A DNA stretch of 39,104 nucleotides, from NCBI GenBank assembly GCA_050874585.1, contig JBNMKZ010000019.1, positions 1 to 39,104 of the forward strand, given 5' to 3'. The notes below the pieces were generated by a model. It saw only the letters and a list, made by a program, of their open reading frames with translations, did no database searches and had not been told where the DNA came from. Below are positions 7,688 through 15,234 of this stretch, piece by piece. The position numbers were made by a program, and so were the translations under genes. This DNA comes from UBA1067 sp050874585. GTDB lineage: Bacteria > Verrucomicrobiota > Kiritimatiellia > RFP12 > UBA1067. Positions within the stretch are counted from its first letter, which is position 1; each line of letters begins with the position of its first letter.

Positions 7688-8074
7688 TCAGAACGGCATA
7701 TCGTCAACTTCCCCCGCATCCGCCGGGAAGTCCGGCTCGGCAGGCGCCGGAACCGGCTCCGTCGACGTACCGTCCTCATTGAGCACGTCAAGTTTCAGGC
7801 CCGTGAGGTCGGTAAAGTACTTCACCTGTCCCTGCGGATTCGTCCACTCGCGTCCGTCAATGGCAAAACGAATCTTGACGCGCTGGCCTTCCTTGACCGT
7901 GTCGAGGACGCTGGCCGCATCCTTCTTGAAGGTGAACGCAATGTGATTGGGCCATTTCGTATCGGACCCAACGTCATCCGTCAGCACAATGTCGCGCTTG
8001 GAGAACCCGCTCGCGAATGTCTGCGTGGCAAGGACCTTCTCCACAACGCCCGTATATTCATAAATTGCCGCCAT
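7688..8074 (-). CDS. DUF3127 protein with SSB-like acidic tail
   Basis: 128 residues. The first 95 look like the OB-fold DUF3127 domain: a beta-rich core with GVVEKVLATQTFASGFSKRDIVL, then HIAFTFKKD and VKIRFAIDGREWTNPQGQ. The rest is a Pro/Ala/Glu linker ending in DDMPF. That ending resembles the C-terminal tip of single-stranded DNA-binding protein (DDDIPF), which recruits repair and replication proteins. I infer a single-stranded nucleic acid role. ATG 8074 has AAAAGGAAAAT upstream. It has its own promoter, lying over the rsmB stop codon. Confidence 0.82.
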   Translation of the reverse strand: MAAIYEYTGVVEKVLATQTFASGFSKRDIVLTDDVGSDTKWPNHIAFTFKKDAASVLDTVKEGQRVKIRFAIDGREWTNPQGQVKYFTDLTGLKLDVLNEDGTSTEPVPAPAEPDFPADAGEVDDMPF

Positions 8075-8127
8075 TTTATTTTCCTTTTCTAATCAGTCGT
8101 TTCACACAAATTTCCTTGGAGATGAGA

Positions 8128-8136
8128 ATTATACCA
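8128..8136 (-). promoter_or_regulatory. Extended -10 promoter for the DUF3127 gene
   Basis: TGGTATAAT on the minus strand. The predicted transcript start is about 8121, giving a 47-base leader with a Shine-Dalgarno sequence. The box overlaps the TAA stop of rsmB (8129-8131). Confidence 0.7.
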
Positions 8137-9280
8137 TTTTCCGCTCAAACGCGACGGCGAATGCACCGTCGTGACCCGACTCGAACGGGATGGACTCCTT
8201 CATCTCGACCTGCGAGAACTCAGGATGCCGCGAAAGAAATGCCGCGGCCTGCGACCCGTTCTCCTCCGGCTCATTCGAGCAGGTCGAGTAAACGAGCCGT
8301 CCGCCGGGCACGACCCGCGCTGCGCATCGGTCGAGGATCTCGGCCTGCAACTTGACGAGCACGGCAAGTTTCTCCTCACTCCAGTTCCACCGAGCATCCG
8401 GCCGCCGCCTCAGGACACCCGTATTCGAGCAGGGCGCATCGACCAATATCTTGTCAAACATCTCGCTTCCATCGAGCGAATCAATCACTTTCACCTTCTC
8501 CGCCAACTTGAGTCGCGCCAGGTTCTCGACCAGCTTGTCCCGACGGCGCGGATTCACCTCGCAGGCCGTCACCCGTGCGCCGCGCCAGGCCAACTGAACG
8601 GTCTTGCCTCCGGGCGCCGCACAGGCATCGAGAATCGCCTCGCCCGGCTTCGCCGCAAGCAGGTCAATCGCAAGCCCCGTACCCGGATCCTGCACGATGA
8701 ACGCGCCCTCCTCGTATCCGGGCACTTCGTTCACCCGAAGACCGTGCGCCAGCTTCTCAAAGCGATCGGGATAGGCAAGCCACGTCTCCGCCGGTTCATT
8801 GTGCCATTTGCAGAGCTTTTCCGCATTTTCCGCACCAAATCGCGCCGTCCAACGGCGCACCAGAATGGACGGGAAGCTCTCCCGGACCTCCAGGGGAGAC
8901 GCGGCGATGAGCCGCTCGAACTCCTCACGCCGGCGAATCAGGTTCCGCAGCACGCCGTTCACCACCTTGGCGATGCTCGGGTTCCCACACGATTTCGCCG
9001 CGCCGACCGTCTCGTTGACTGCCGCGAAATCGGGCACATCGGGCATATAGAGAATTTGCGCCGCGCCAATGTACAGAAGCGATTCAAGCTCTCCCTTCGG
9101 CCACTTCTTCACAAGTTCCCCCAGCACCTGACGGAGCGGACGAAGCCGACGAATTGTCGTGTAGACGAGATCCTGCACAAACGCCCGATCGCCACCCGTC
9201 GGCAGAAGATTGGCGGGAAATTCCTTCGTTCGAATCCATGCACTCACCGCAAACGCGGCCATTTGACGCGAATTTGTCAC
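8129..9280 (-). CDS. rsmB: 16S rRNA m5C967 methyltransferase RsmB
   Basis: 383 residues. The N-terminal NusB-like RNA-binding domain (about 1-125; VYTTIRRLRPLRQVL, AVNETVGAAK) precedes a class I methyltransferase of the Sun/NOL1 family. SAM site is DACAAPGGKT. The two cysteines of the RNA cytosine-5 mechanism are in DAPCSNTG and YSTCSNEPEEN. The order of domains and the length, somewhat shorter than the 429 of E. coli, fit RsmB. The start is GTG at 9280 with AAAGGA 7-8 bases before it. It follows rhaT by 21 bases in the same direction. Confidence 0.93.
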   Translation of the reverse strand: MTNSRQMAAFAVSAWIRTKEFPANLLPTGGDRAFVQDLVYTTIRRLRPLRQVLGELVKKWPKGELESLLYIGAAQILYMPDVPDFAAVNETVGAAKSCGNPSIAKVVNGVLRNLIRRREEFERLIAASPLEVRESFPSILVRRWTARFGAENAEKLCKWHNEPAETWLAYPDRFEKLAHGLRVNEVPGYEEGAFIVQDPGTGLAIDLLAAKPGEAILDACAAPGGKTVQLAWRGARVTACEVNPRRRDKLVENLARLKLAEKVKVIDSLDGSEMFDKILVDAPCSNTGVLRRRPDARWNWSEEKLAVLVKLQAEILDRCAARVVPGGRLVYSTCSNEPEENGSQAAAFLSRHPEFSQVEMKESIPFESGHDGAFAVAFERKMV

Positions 9281-9301
9281 AAACTTATCCTTTCTTATCG
9301 T

Positions 9302-10321
9302 TTATCGCGAGCCGATTGAAATGGCACAGAAGCCGGCAATCATGACGAGCGTCCCCATGAACAGGCTGACCTTCGTCCAGCGTCCCGTACCCTTCCATTC
9401 GCCCAAGGCAATGCCAATCAGCGTCGAGAAGAGGACACTCGCCCCCATCACGACCGCGAACGAGATGTAGCGCATCTCACCCATCGCCGGCTCGCCAATC
9501 TTCTGGCAGACGAACTGCATCGCCCAAATGACACCGGCCAACGCCGCGAGGCCCCACCCCGCATCAATCCGCCTGTAGTCCGCGAAGGAACGGTTCTTCG
9601 CATTCTGCCACAGGCACCACGCCGCATTGACCACGAATCCGCCCCAAAGGACGACGACAAGGACGGGGAGTCCCGCCCAGGTCGCGCTCGCACCAGCCGA
9701 TTTCGCCGCGGCCTCCATGGACAGGCCGCCCTGAAGCCCGAAGTTCATCCCGGCGGACGCAATGCCACTGAAAACCGCGACAACCATTCCCTTCTTGAAG
9801 TTAAACTCTGCAACGGACTTCTTCTTCGCCTCTTCGCTCAGTTCCCCTTCCTTCAACTTACCAGCGAGTCCGACGAGGACGATGCCGACAAGCGAGGAGA
9901 CCACGCCCCCAAGGACGACCAATGCCCCCGAATCCCTGACGAGATCTGCCGCGTGACCCGTCACAATCGGCGGAATCAGCGTGCCTGTCGCCGAGCAAAG
10001 CCCGCACCCAACAGCGAGTCCAAGGCCGATTCCCAAATAGCGAATCATCAGCCCCCAAGTCAACCCGCCAACACCCCAAAGCGCACCGAACAGCGCGCAC
10101 CGCGCCAAGGTCGTCCCCTCCGTTGCTCCAATCACCTGGAAGAGGTTTGGACACGTGAAAAGGGCCAGAGCCAACGGAAAGGCAACCAATCCGACGAGCC
10201 CGTAGACAAGCCAGTACGACTCATAGCGCCAGCCACGAATGCCGCGAAACGGAAGCGCGAAGACGGCCCCGGCGAGACCACCGGACGCAAATATCAGCAT
10301 ACCAAGCAGTGATGAGTTCAT
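9302..10321 (-). CDS. rhaT: L-rhamnose/proton symporter-like permease, RhaT family
   Basis: 339 residues with about ten hydrophobic segments. The N-terminal half (ALPFRGIRGWRYESYWLVYGL, GVGGLTWGLMIRYLGIGLG, GTLIPPIV) is typical of the RhaT sugar:H+ symporter family within the drug/metabolite transporter superfamily. L-rhamnose is the usual substrate, but RhaT homologues in gut bacteria may carry other sugars. No rhamnose catabolic gene (rhaA, rhaB, rhaD) is adjacent, so the substrate is inferred from the family alone. Start ATG 10321 has GAAAGGGA 6 bases before it. It lies 19 bases downstream of the M24 peptidase. Confidence 0.85.
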   Translation of the reverse strand: MNSSLLGMLIFASGGLAGAVFALPFRGIRGWRYESYWLVYGLVGLVAFPLALALFTCPNLFQVIGATEGTTLARCALFGALWGVGGLTWGLMIRYLGIGLGLAVGCGLCSATGTLIPPIVTGHAADLVRDSGALVVLGGVVSSLVGIVLVGLAGKLKEGELSEEAKKKSVAEFNFKKGMVVAVFSGIASAGMNFGLQGGLSMEAAAKSAGASATWAGLPVLVVVLWGGFVVNAAWCLWQNAKNRSFADYRRIDAGWGLAALAGVIWAMQFVCQKIGEPAMGEMRYISFAVVMGASVLFSTLIGIALGEWKGTGRWTKVSLFMGTLVMIAGFCAISIGSR

Positions 10322-10340
10322 TTTCTATCCCTTTCCCTTC

Positions 10341-11378
10341 TTACGATGAAAGACTCTCGCAACCCGTTTCGGTAATCAGAACCAGGTCCTCAATGCGAAC
10401 GCCAAGGTTGCCCTCCAAGTAAATGCCTGGCTCAATCGTGACGAGCATCCCCGGACGGAGGACCGTTGAATCGCCCTTGCGGGCAACGGGAGCCTCGTGT
10501 ATTTCAATCCCGACGCCATGTCCAAGCGCATGGCCAAAGCAATTGCCAAATCCACCCGCCGTGATGATCTTTCGTGCCACGGCATCCAGCTCACCGCAGG
10601 TCATCCCGGGCTTCGCCGCCTCAATGGCCACCCGATTCGCCTTCTCCACGAGCGCATAGACCTTGCGGTAAAGAGCCGTCGGACGCTTCGGCACGAGATT
10701 CCGCGTCAAATCCGAGCAGTAGCCGTCAAGCTTGACGCCCATATCCACCAAAATCGGCTCGCGTCCATTCCAAACCGTCCCATCCGGCACATGGTGGCAT
10801 TCCGCCGCGTTCCGCCCGATGCAGACGATTGTCTCGAAGGCCTCACCCTCACCCCGCTCAATCATCAGGTGCTGAATCCGCCGCGCCATGTCCAGCTCGG
10901 TCATCCCCTCCCGAAACGACGCGCTCGCCTCCCGCCAAATGGCGCAGTCGAGCGCTTCCGCCGCACGGAGACGACGAATCTCGTCCGCCGTCTTGACGGC
11001 GCGAAGGGACAGGAGGTCGCCCGTCATGTCCACGAATTCGACGGACGGATGGGCGGCCTGCAGTTCGACGAAGCGGCTGTGCGGCATCGCAAACTCGCAA
11101 CCAACCCGCCGCGCCGAGAACGTAATCTTGCGAATGTCACCGACCGCAATCCAGGGAGCCGTCCGATGGACCATCGGCACATAACGGAAATCCGTGTAGA
11201 ACTTGAGCGACATCCGACCCCGCGCCAGCAGGCGCACGAGAAGCGCGGCATTGTCGCACGAAACCCCCGTCAGGGAGCAGACATTCGCCTGCCCAAACAC
11301 AAGGACGGCATCCAGGCTCTTCTGCCTTGCACAGTCCGCAAGCGCCTGCACGCGCTGCTCAAATGGATTCCTCTTCAT
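10341..11378 (-). CDS. M24 family Xaa-Pro peptidase
   Basis: 345 residues of the creatinase/pita-bread fold, cleaving Xaa-Pro bonds in dipeptides or at peptide N-termini. The dinuclear metal ligands are visible: Asp in DMGVKLDGYCSD (about 211-222, two Asp), His in GHALGHGVG, Glu in IEPGIYLEG and Glu in RIEDLVLI. The N-terminal creatinase-like domain covers about 1-120. Substrate class (PepP or PepQ) cannot be settled by eye, so no gene symbol is given. Start ATG 11378 has AGGAGGG 8 bases upstream. It follows the last pilin-like gene by 11 bases. Confidence 0.9.
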   Translation of the reverse strand: MKRNPFEQRVQALADCARQKSLDAVLVFGQANVCSLTGVSCDNAALLVRLLARGRMSLKFYTDFRYVPMVHRTAPWIAVGDIRKITFSARRVGCEFAMPHSRFVELQAAHPSVEFVDMTGDLLSLRAVKTADEIRRLRAAEALDCAIWREASASFREGMTELDMARRIQHLMIERGEGEAFETIVCIGRNAAECHHVPDGTVWNGREPILVDMGVKLDGYCSDLTRNLVPKRPTALYRKVYALVEKANRVAIEAAKPGMTCGELDAVARKIITAGGFGNCFGHALGHGVGIEIHEAPVARKGDSTVLRPGMLVTIEPGIYLEGNLGVRIEDLVLITETGCESLSS

Positions 11379-11389
11379 CTCACGCCCTC

Positions 11390-11707
11390 CTAATCTTGCA
11401 AAAGTCCGCCCATGGACGGCAGGTGCACAGACTCCCGCACATCCACGCGTTCCGAACCAAAAATGTACTTGGCGGCCAGGGGGTCGACCGCTACCGTATC
11501 ATGCCGCGAAGAGCTCGAATAGCCGGTGCCGATTCCGTTCAGTGCGCTCACCCCCGCCTCGCGGCGCATGGTCCGCTGCTGGTCGAGCGACTTCAGAATG
11601 TAGGTCGAGAAGCCAAAAAGCGCCGCGAGCACAAGCGCAAGGGCGAACATCCCTATCGCCAATTCAACCATCGCCTGCCCGGGCCGCATGGACGCGTCAA
11701 TGCGCAT
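11390..11707 (-). CDS. TadE-like minor pilin/pseudopilin, second copy
   Basis: About 105 residues from ATG 11707; ATG 11689 (MRPGQAMVE) is equally possible and mirrors the other pilin starts. The N-terminus has the type IV-like processing motif G|QAMVE with Glu at +5, followed by a single hydrophobic helix (LAIGMFALALVLAALFGFSTYI). The small C-terminal part is polar. TadE-family proteins are processed minor pilins anchored in the inner membrane. It overlaps the end of the TadG-like gene and has no strong Shine-Dalgarno sequence, so coupling is likely. Confidence 0.7.
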   Translation of the reverse strand: MRIDASMRPGQAMVELAIGMFALALVLAALFGFSTYILKSLDQQRTMRREAGVSALNGIGTGYSSSSRHDTVAVDPLAAKYIFGSERVDVRESVHLPSMGGLLQD

Positions 11708-13196
11708 GGCTCGTGCCCCCATGCCCACCCGGGCCGCCCGTTCCTCGCACACACGAACTGGCGTTCAGCCGAATCCAGTTGATGCCAACCTGCCGGAAGA
11801 CGGGGTTTTCCCATGTCTTGAGCTGCTGGCAGTAGAAACACCCGAGATGATGCGGCCCGCTCACAAGGTAATCCGGCAGGTGCTTGCGCACATGATCCAC
11901 CCATCCCGCATCCGCCGTCGCAAGATCCCGTCCGCCAACCGCATCCATCGGGACAAGGCGGACGGATGTGAAGCAGGGGACAATGAAGTTCTTGAAGGCC
12001 GTCACCGGGGACTCCCCCTCGTCCGTCTCAACCGTCCCGAACGGCTTGGCCGCTGCCGTCCAGGTGAAGGACGATTCCGCATCTTCCTCCGTCGAAACGG
12101 AGGGCGTGTCGGTAATGCATCGGCAAATCGCCGCGCACCGCGCGTGTCGCGGTGCATTCGCGAGGTGGGTATGCGTGTCGGTAATGCATCGGCAAATCGC
12201 CGCGCACCCGCGCACGTTATACTCGGGCTTCACCTCGCCGACCAGCGGGAACTCGTAGTCGTCACCCGGCAGGCGCAGGCCATTGAACCACGTGGACCAG
12301 ACGCTCTCGTCGTACAGAAACCACGTCTCGTTGCGGTTGGTCAGAACAAGCGAACGCTGCAGTTCCTCCTCCGTGATGGGCGACTTGCCATACGCCTGCG
12401 AAAGCGCGGCAATCTGCGCCGGTGAGATAAGGTCGGTCAGGGCACCCTTCCACGCCTTCACATGGAGCGAAAAGACTTCGCTGTTTTCGATGGACTGGTC
12501 TGAACGGGACGGCAAGTCCCCCCAATCGTGGAAACTCTGGTAACTCGTCAGAACGCCCTCGGCGTTGAAATGGAACCAGCACCAGTTCTCGCCTGAAATC
12601 GCATAGTAGAAGTTGCGGTCGAGCAAGAGGTGCCCCCCCTGCGCATCGTGGAACTCGCAGTTATCAGGCCCGACGGCAAGTCCACCCGAAATCGCTGTCT
12701 CTATCCGTGTCGCATACTCGTTCCAGGCACCGGGCCACGGCTCGGGATAAGGTTCGCCCTGTTCATTTGTGCCGCCGTTGTAGACCGTGCGGATGGTCGC
12801 CACATGCTCTTTCAGCAGGCGGGCGAAGTCGTCCTGCGTTTCCATGCCATTCCGCTGGGCCGCCTCGTTGGCCTTGCGCAGTCCCTCAATCGGGCCCAAG
12901 AGGGCAATCCGATGCTGTTCGGCGAGAATTTCCTCCGCCCGTGCCTCGTACGCACCCAACTTGCCCGGCTCATCGCACTGGGCCGCCGCCTCGATGTGCG
13001 CAAAATTCAGTCGTCCCAACTCGTTCAGGAGCCGCCCCTGCTCGCGCGCGGCAGCCAACGCGGCGGCATCCCCCGCGTTCTGCACCCGGTTCTTCGAACG
13101 CACGGCGAGAAAGACGTCGACGTTCATCAGCGTCAGGACGCACAGGACGACAATCGTCATCACCAGATAGAGCGCAACCTGTCCTTTTCTCATCAT
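11697..13196 (-). CDS. TadG-like pilus-associated protein with internal repeat insertion
   Basis: 499 residues. The N-terminus MMRKGQVALYLVMTIVVLCVL is the GQ-motif membrane anchor (Tyr rather than Glu at +5), and NAGDAAALAAAREQG right after it is typical of TadG/pilus-assembly TadE-like proteins. The large extracytoplasmic part is rich in Trp and Asn. Residues around 350-385 carry the sequence CAAICRCITDT twice, encoded by a 36-bp direct repeat at 12104 and 12173, which looks like an inserted element kept in frame. The C-terminus is rich in Gly and His. The start overlaps the upstream TadE stop as ATGA. Confidence 0.72.
   Translation of the reverse strand: MMRKGQVALYLVMTIVVLCVLTLMNVDVFLAVRSKNRVQNAGDAAALAAAREQGRLLNELGRLNFAHIEAAAQCDEPGKLGAYEARAEEILAEQHRIALLGPIEGLRKANEAAQRNGMETQDDFARLLKEHVATIRTVYNGGTNEQGEPYPEPWPGAWNEYATRIETAISGGLAVGPDNCEFHDAQGGHLLLDRNFYYAISGENWCWFHFNAEGVLTSYQSFHDWGDLPSRSDQSIENSEVFSLHVKAWKGALTDLISPAQIAALSQAYGKSPITEEELQRSLVLTNRNETWFLYDESVWSTWFNGLRLPGDDYEFPLVGEVKPEYNVRGCAAICRCITDTHTHLANAPRHARCAAICRCITDTPSVSTEEDAESSFTWTAAAKPFGTVETDEGESPVTAFKNFIVPCFTSVRLVPMDAVGGRDLATADAGWVDHVRKHLPDYLVSGPHHLGCFYCQQLKTWENPVFRQVGINWIRLNASSCVRGTGGPGGHGGTSHAH
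12104..12208. repeat. 36-bp direct repeat with hairpin inside a TadG-like gene
   Basis: GCGTGTCGGTAATGCATCGG and the 16 bases after it occur twice, at 12104-12139 and 12173-12208, 69 bp apart. Just after the first copy an 8-bp stem GCACCGCG/CGCGGTGC (12135-12155, 5-base loop) overlaps its end, and each copy also contains the small hairpin CGGC/GCCG. The spacing of 69 bp keeps the reading frame. The structure resembles REP-type intergenic elements but lies inside a gene. Confidence 0.75.
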
Positions 13197-13696
13197 CGCC
13201 CCTGATCGTTCATGTACAAGGGAAAGTGGGACTCGATTTCCGCCGCGCCTTCCATGCGAATCGGGTCCTCATTCCCATCACCATAACTGAAAAAGCGCGG
13301 CACATCCAACTGGATGGACGCGTCGACGGTTGCTCCAATGCCCCCGCCGGATGAGACGTCAACCTTCATCGTCTCCCACCGCTCATACTCAAGAACGCCG
13401 CGTGCCAACGACTCGTTATCGGTACTCAGGTAAATCGGGATGCGCGAGGCCTCGTTGAACGTCCCCTCCTCCGGCCAGACCATCTTCCCGGCAACGGGAA
13501 TCATCGCCACACGCGCCGACTTCAGGCACATGAAGTCGTTGAAACCAACGGACTTCGCCCGTGCGGCACGTGCAGCGGCATGATCCAGCAGAATCTTCGT
13601 TGTCAGCAGGTGCGACAACTGCAGGAGACCGAAAAGGATGACCGTCACGAAAACGACGGCGAGCATCGTCTCGACCATCGCCTGACCGCGGCGCAT
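13193..13696 (-). CDS. TadE-like minor pilin/pseudopilin, first copy
   Basis: 167 residues from ATG 13696. It begins MRRGQAMVETMLAVVFVTVILFG, giving a G|Q cleavage site, Glu at +5 and one hydrophobic helix. ILLDHAAARAARAKSVG then matches the TadE pattern of an Ala/Arg-rich helix after the anchor. The remainder looks like a soluble beta-rich domain. The open frame reaches further upstream but that part is Arg-rich read-through over the Flp-like gene. The start lies 4 bases after the Flp-like stop, and its own stop overlaps the TadG-like start. Confidence 0.78.
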   Translation of the reverse strand: MRRGQAMVETMLAVVFVTVILFGLLQLSHLLTTKILLDHAAARAARAKSVGFNDFMCLKSARVAMIPVAGKMVWPEEGTFNEASRIPIYLSTDNESLARGVLEYERWETMKVDVSSGGGIGATVDASIQLDVPRFFSYGDGNEDPIRMEGAAEIESHFPLYMNDQGR

Positions 13697-13700
13697 GGTC

Positions 13701-13919
13701 TTATTCGCCGAGTTCCTTAATCGTATCCTCGCTAATCGCATCCGCCGCGCTCTTGGCGCTCGACCCCTCTTGCGACGACAGTGCATCCGCCGCGCCGGCA
13801 GCCTTCTTGCCAATCGCACGGCTCAGGTAGGTGAACACGGCAATCAGCGAAATCGCAATCAACCCGACGATGATGATGTACTCGACCATCGTCTGACCTT
13901 TTCTCAGTGCCTTCATCAT
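13701..13919 (-). CDS. Flp-type pilin subunit
   Basis: 72 residues: MMKALRKGQTMVEYIIIVGL then ISLIAVFTYLSRAIG. Small size, a short positively charged leader, G|QTMVE with Glu at +5 followed by Tyr (the Flp signature EY), and a single hydrophobic helix all fit Flp/Tad major pilins. The C-terminal tail is Ala/Ser/Glu-rich. Two ATGs at 13919 and 13916; GGAGCAAGG lies upstream. It is probably the structural pilin of the cluster, or a pseudopilin. Confidence 0.82.
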   Translation of the reverse strand: MMKALRKGQTMVEYIIIVGLIAISLIAVFTYLSRAIGKKAAGAADALSSQEGSSAKSAADAISEDTIKELGE

Positions 13920-13945
13920 GACCTTGCTCCTTTACTTTTCCTATT

Positions 13946-14107
13946 TTACGGATAATCCGCACGCACGAGTTCTTCGGTACGATCCGCCGACCTCTGCGCG
14001 GCGCGTACAAGATAGCCCATGATGCCGATGACAACCAGGAGAGCCGCCACGCACAGGATGTACTCAAGCGCCGCCTGCCCCCGCCTGCTATCACCGAACG
14101 GCCTCAT
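13946..14107 (-). CDS. Small pilin-like protein
   Basis: 53 residues, MRPFGDSRRGQAALEYILCV continuing with AALLVVIGIMGYLVRAAQRS. It has the same G|QAALE processing motif with Glu at +5 and a single helix as the Flp-like subunit, and a short charged tail. A stop (TAA) lies at 13946. The ATG at 14107 is part of a -10 box (14106-14114), so a transcript from that promoter could not carry this start. Expression may instead come from readthrough of lptG, whose stop is 9 bases upstream. Confidence 0.7.
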   Translation of the reverse strand: MRPFGDSRRGQAALEYILCVAALLVVIGIMGYLVRAAQRSADRTEELVRADYP

Positions 14108-14114
14108 TATACCA
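14106..14114 (-). promoter_or_regulatory. Extended -10 promoter for the pilin cluster
   Basis: TGGTATAAT on the minus strand, predicted start of transcription about 14099. It overlaps the start codon of the 53-residue pilin and so would serve the Flp-like gene and those below it. Confidence 0.6.
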
Positions 14115-14116
14115 TA

Positions 14117-15217
14117 TTACCTCTGCTTGTGGAAAGCGCGAATACCCAGCACAAGGAAAATCAGGTGCGGCAGAAACGCCGCGAAAACCGGCGGAAGCCA
14201 GCCCGAATCGGCCCCAATCATGCATCCAATCGTCAGCCCGTAGAATCCGAAGAACATCGCCAGCGCACCGAGAATGCCCTTGAACACCGACTGCCGACCC
14301 GAGGCAATGCCCGCCGGAATTGCGAACAGCGTAATCACGAGACAGGCAAATGGCGAAAGAATCTTCGCCCACGTGTCGTACCGATACTGCCGGCGCGTCT
14401 TTTCCGAAAGGTCCTTGTGCGTCCGCAGATAGCGCAGACGATCCCGAATCGAATTGTAGGCCCACGGTCGGTTCTGCATCTGGAAGTCGTCGGGCCGCTC
14501 GCGGAATTCCGAGAACAGGCGCAAGGACAGGTCGTCCAGTTCCGGCGTCTCAGAGGCGACGTCCTCACCCCGGGCGTTGCAGTACTGAACCCGTGCATCC
14601 CGGAACCACCATTCGCCGTCTAAGTAATCCGCCTCGGGGGCGGTCACCGTCATCAACCGCGCACCGCCGTTCGGGCGGTCAATTGCCACGCGCACGTCCC
14701 CCAGCCGCGTCGCCGACTCGTCCAGAAAACGCCCAATCGTCCACGTCCGCCACTCCTTGGCGTTCCGATAGATGATGTTTCCGAACTTCTCGCACTGCTG
14801 CAGATCGAACTTCGAGGCCTTCAGCTGCTTCGCCCACTGCGCCCGCCGGGGCACGTAGCAGTCGTTCACCCACCAGACGAATGCCCCCATCGCAAGCGCC
14901 ACGAAAAGAATCGGGCTGACGATGGAGAAAAACCCGATGCCGTTCGCCCGCATGGCAATCAACTCGGAGTGCCGACAGAAGTTCCACATCGTGTAGAGGG
15001 CCGCCAGCATCAGGGCCGCCGGCGCAAGCCACTCGAAATAAGGCGCCAAATAGGCGCAGAAATACTCCACCGCCGCCCCAAAGGGCAACTTCGCCTCCGC
15101 CAGCCGCGAAAACGATCCGAAAAGCTCAAAGAGAACGTAAATCGAGATGAAACCGCAGAGGCAATAGCCGAGCGGTATCAGGTATTCACGAAGGACATAT
15201 CGGGTCAGAATGCGCAT
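14117..15217 (-). CDS. lptG: LptF/LptG family lipopolysaccharide export permease
   Basis: 366 residues, an inner-membrane subunit of the LptB2FG ABC transporter that extracts lipopolysaccharide towards the outer membrane. The N-terminus MRILTRYVLREYLIPLGYCL is typical of YjgP/YjgQ proteins. Three hydrophobic segments lie in the first 120 residues, a periplasmic domain at about 130-275, and three segments in the last 90. LptF and LptG cannot be told apart safely by eye; length and order favour LptG. No lptF, lptA or lptB is nearby. The ATG at 15217 lies 2 bases after the predicted transcript start and has no Shine-Dalgarno sequence. Confidence 0.87.
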   Translation of the reverse strand: MRILTRYVLREYLIPLGYCLCGFISIYVLFELFGSFSRLAEAKLPFGAAVEYFCAYLAPYFEWLAPAALMLAALYTMWNFCRHSELIAMRANGIGFFSIVSPILFVALAMGAFVWWVNDCYVPRRAQWAKQLKASKFDLQQCEKFGNIIYRNAKEWRTWTIGRFLDESATRLGDVRVAIDRPNGGARLMTVTAPEADYLDGEWWFRDARVQYCNARGEDVASETPELDDLSLRLFSEFRERPDDFQMQNRPWAYNSIRDRLRYLRTHKDLSEKTRRQYRYDTWAKILSPFACLVITLFAIPAGIASGRQSVFKGILGALAMFFGFYGLTIGCMIGADSGWLPPVFAAFLPHLIFLVLGIRAFHKQR

Positions 15218-15225
15218 GGATTCGT

Positions 15226-15234
15226 ATTATATCA
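15226..15234 (-). promoter_or_regulatory. Extended -10 promoter, near-leaderless lptG
   Basis: TGATATAAT on the minus strand. The expected transcript start (about 15219) is 2 bases before the lptG ATG. The box touches the end of pyrD (stop at 15232). Confidence 0.65.

Noticed and set aside
13732..14094. GTG-started frame five bases after the predicted pilin-cluster transcript start
   Set aside because: Arg- and Cys-rich and out of frame with two convincing pilin genes it covers.
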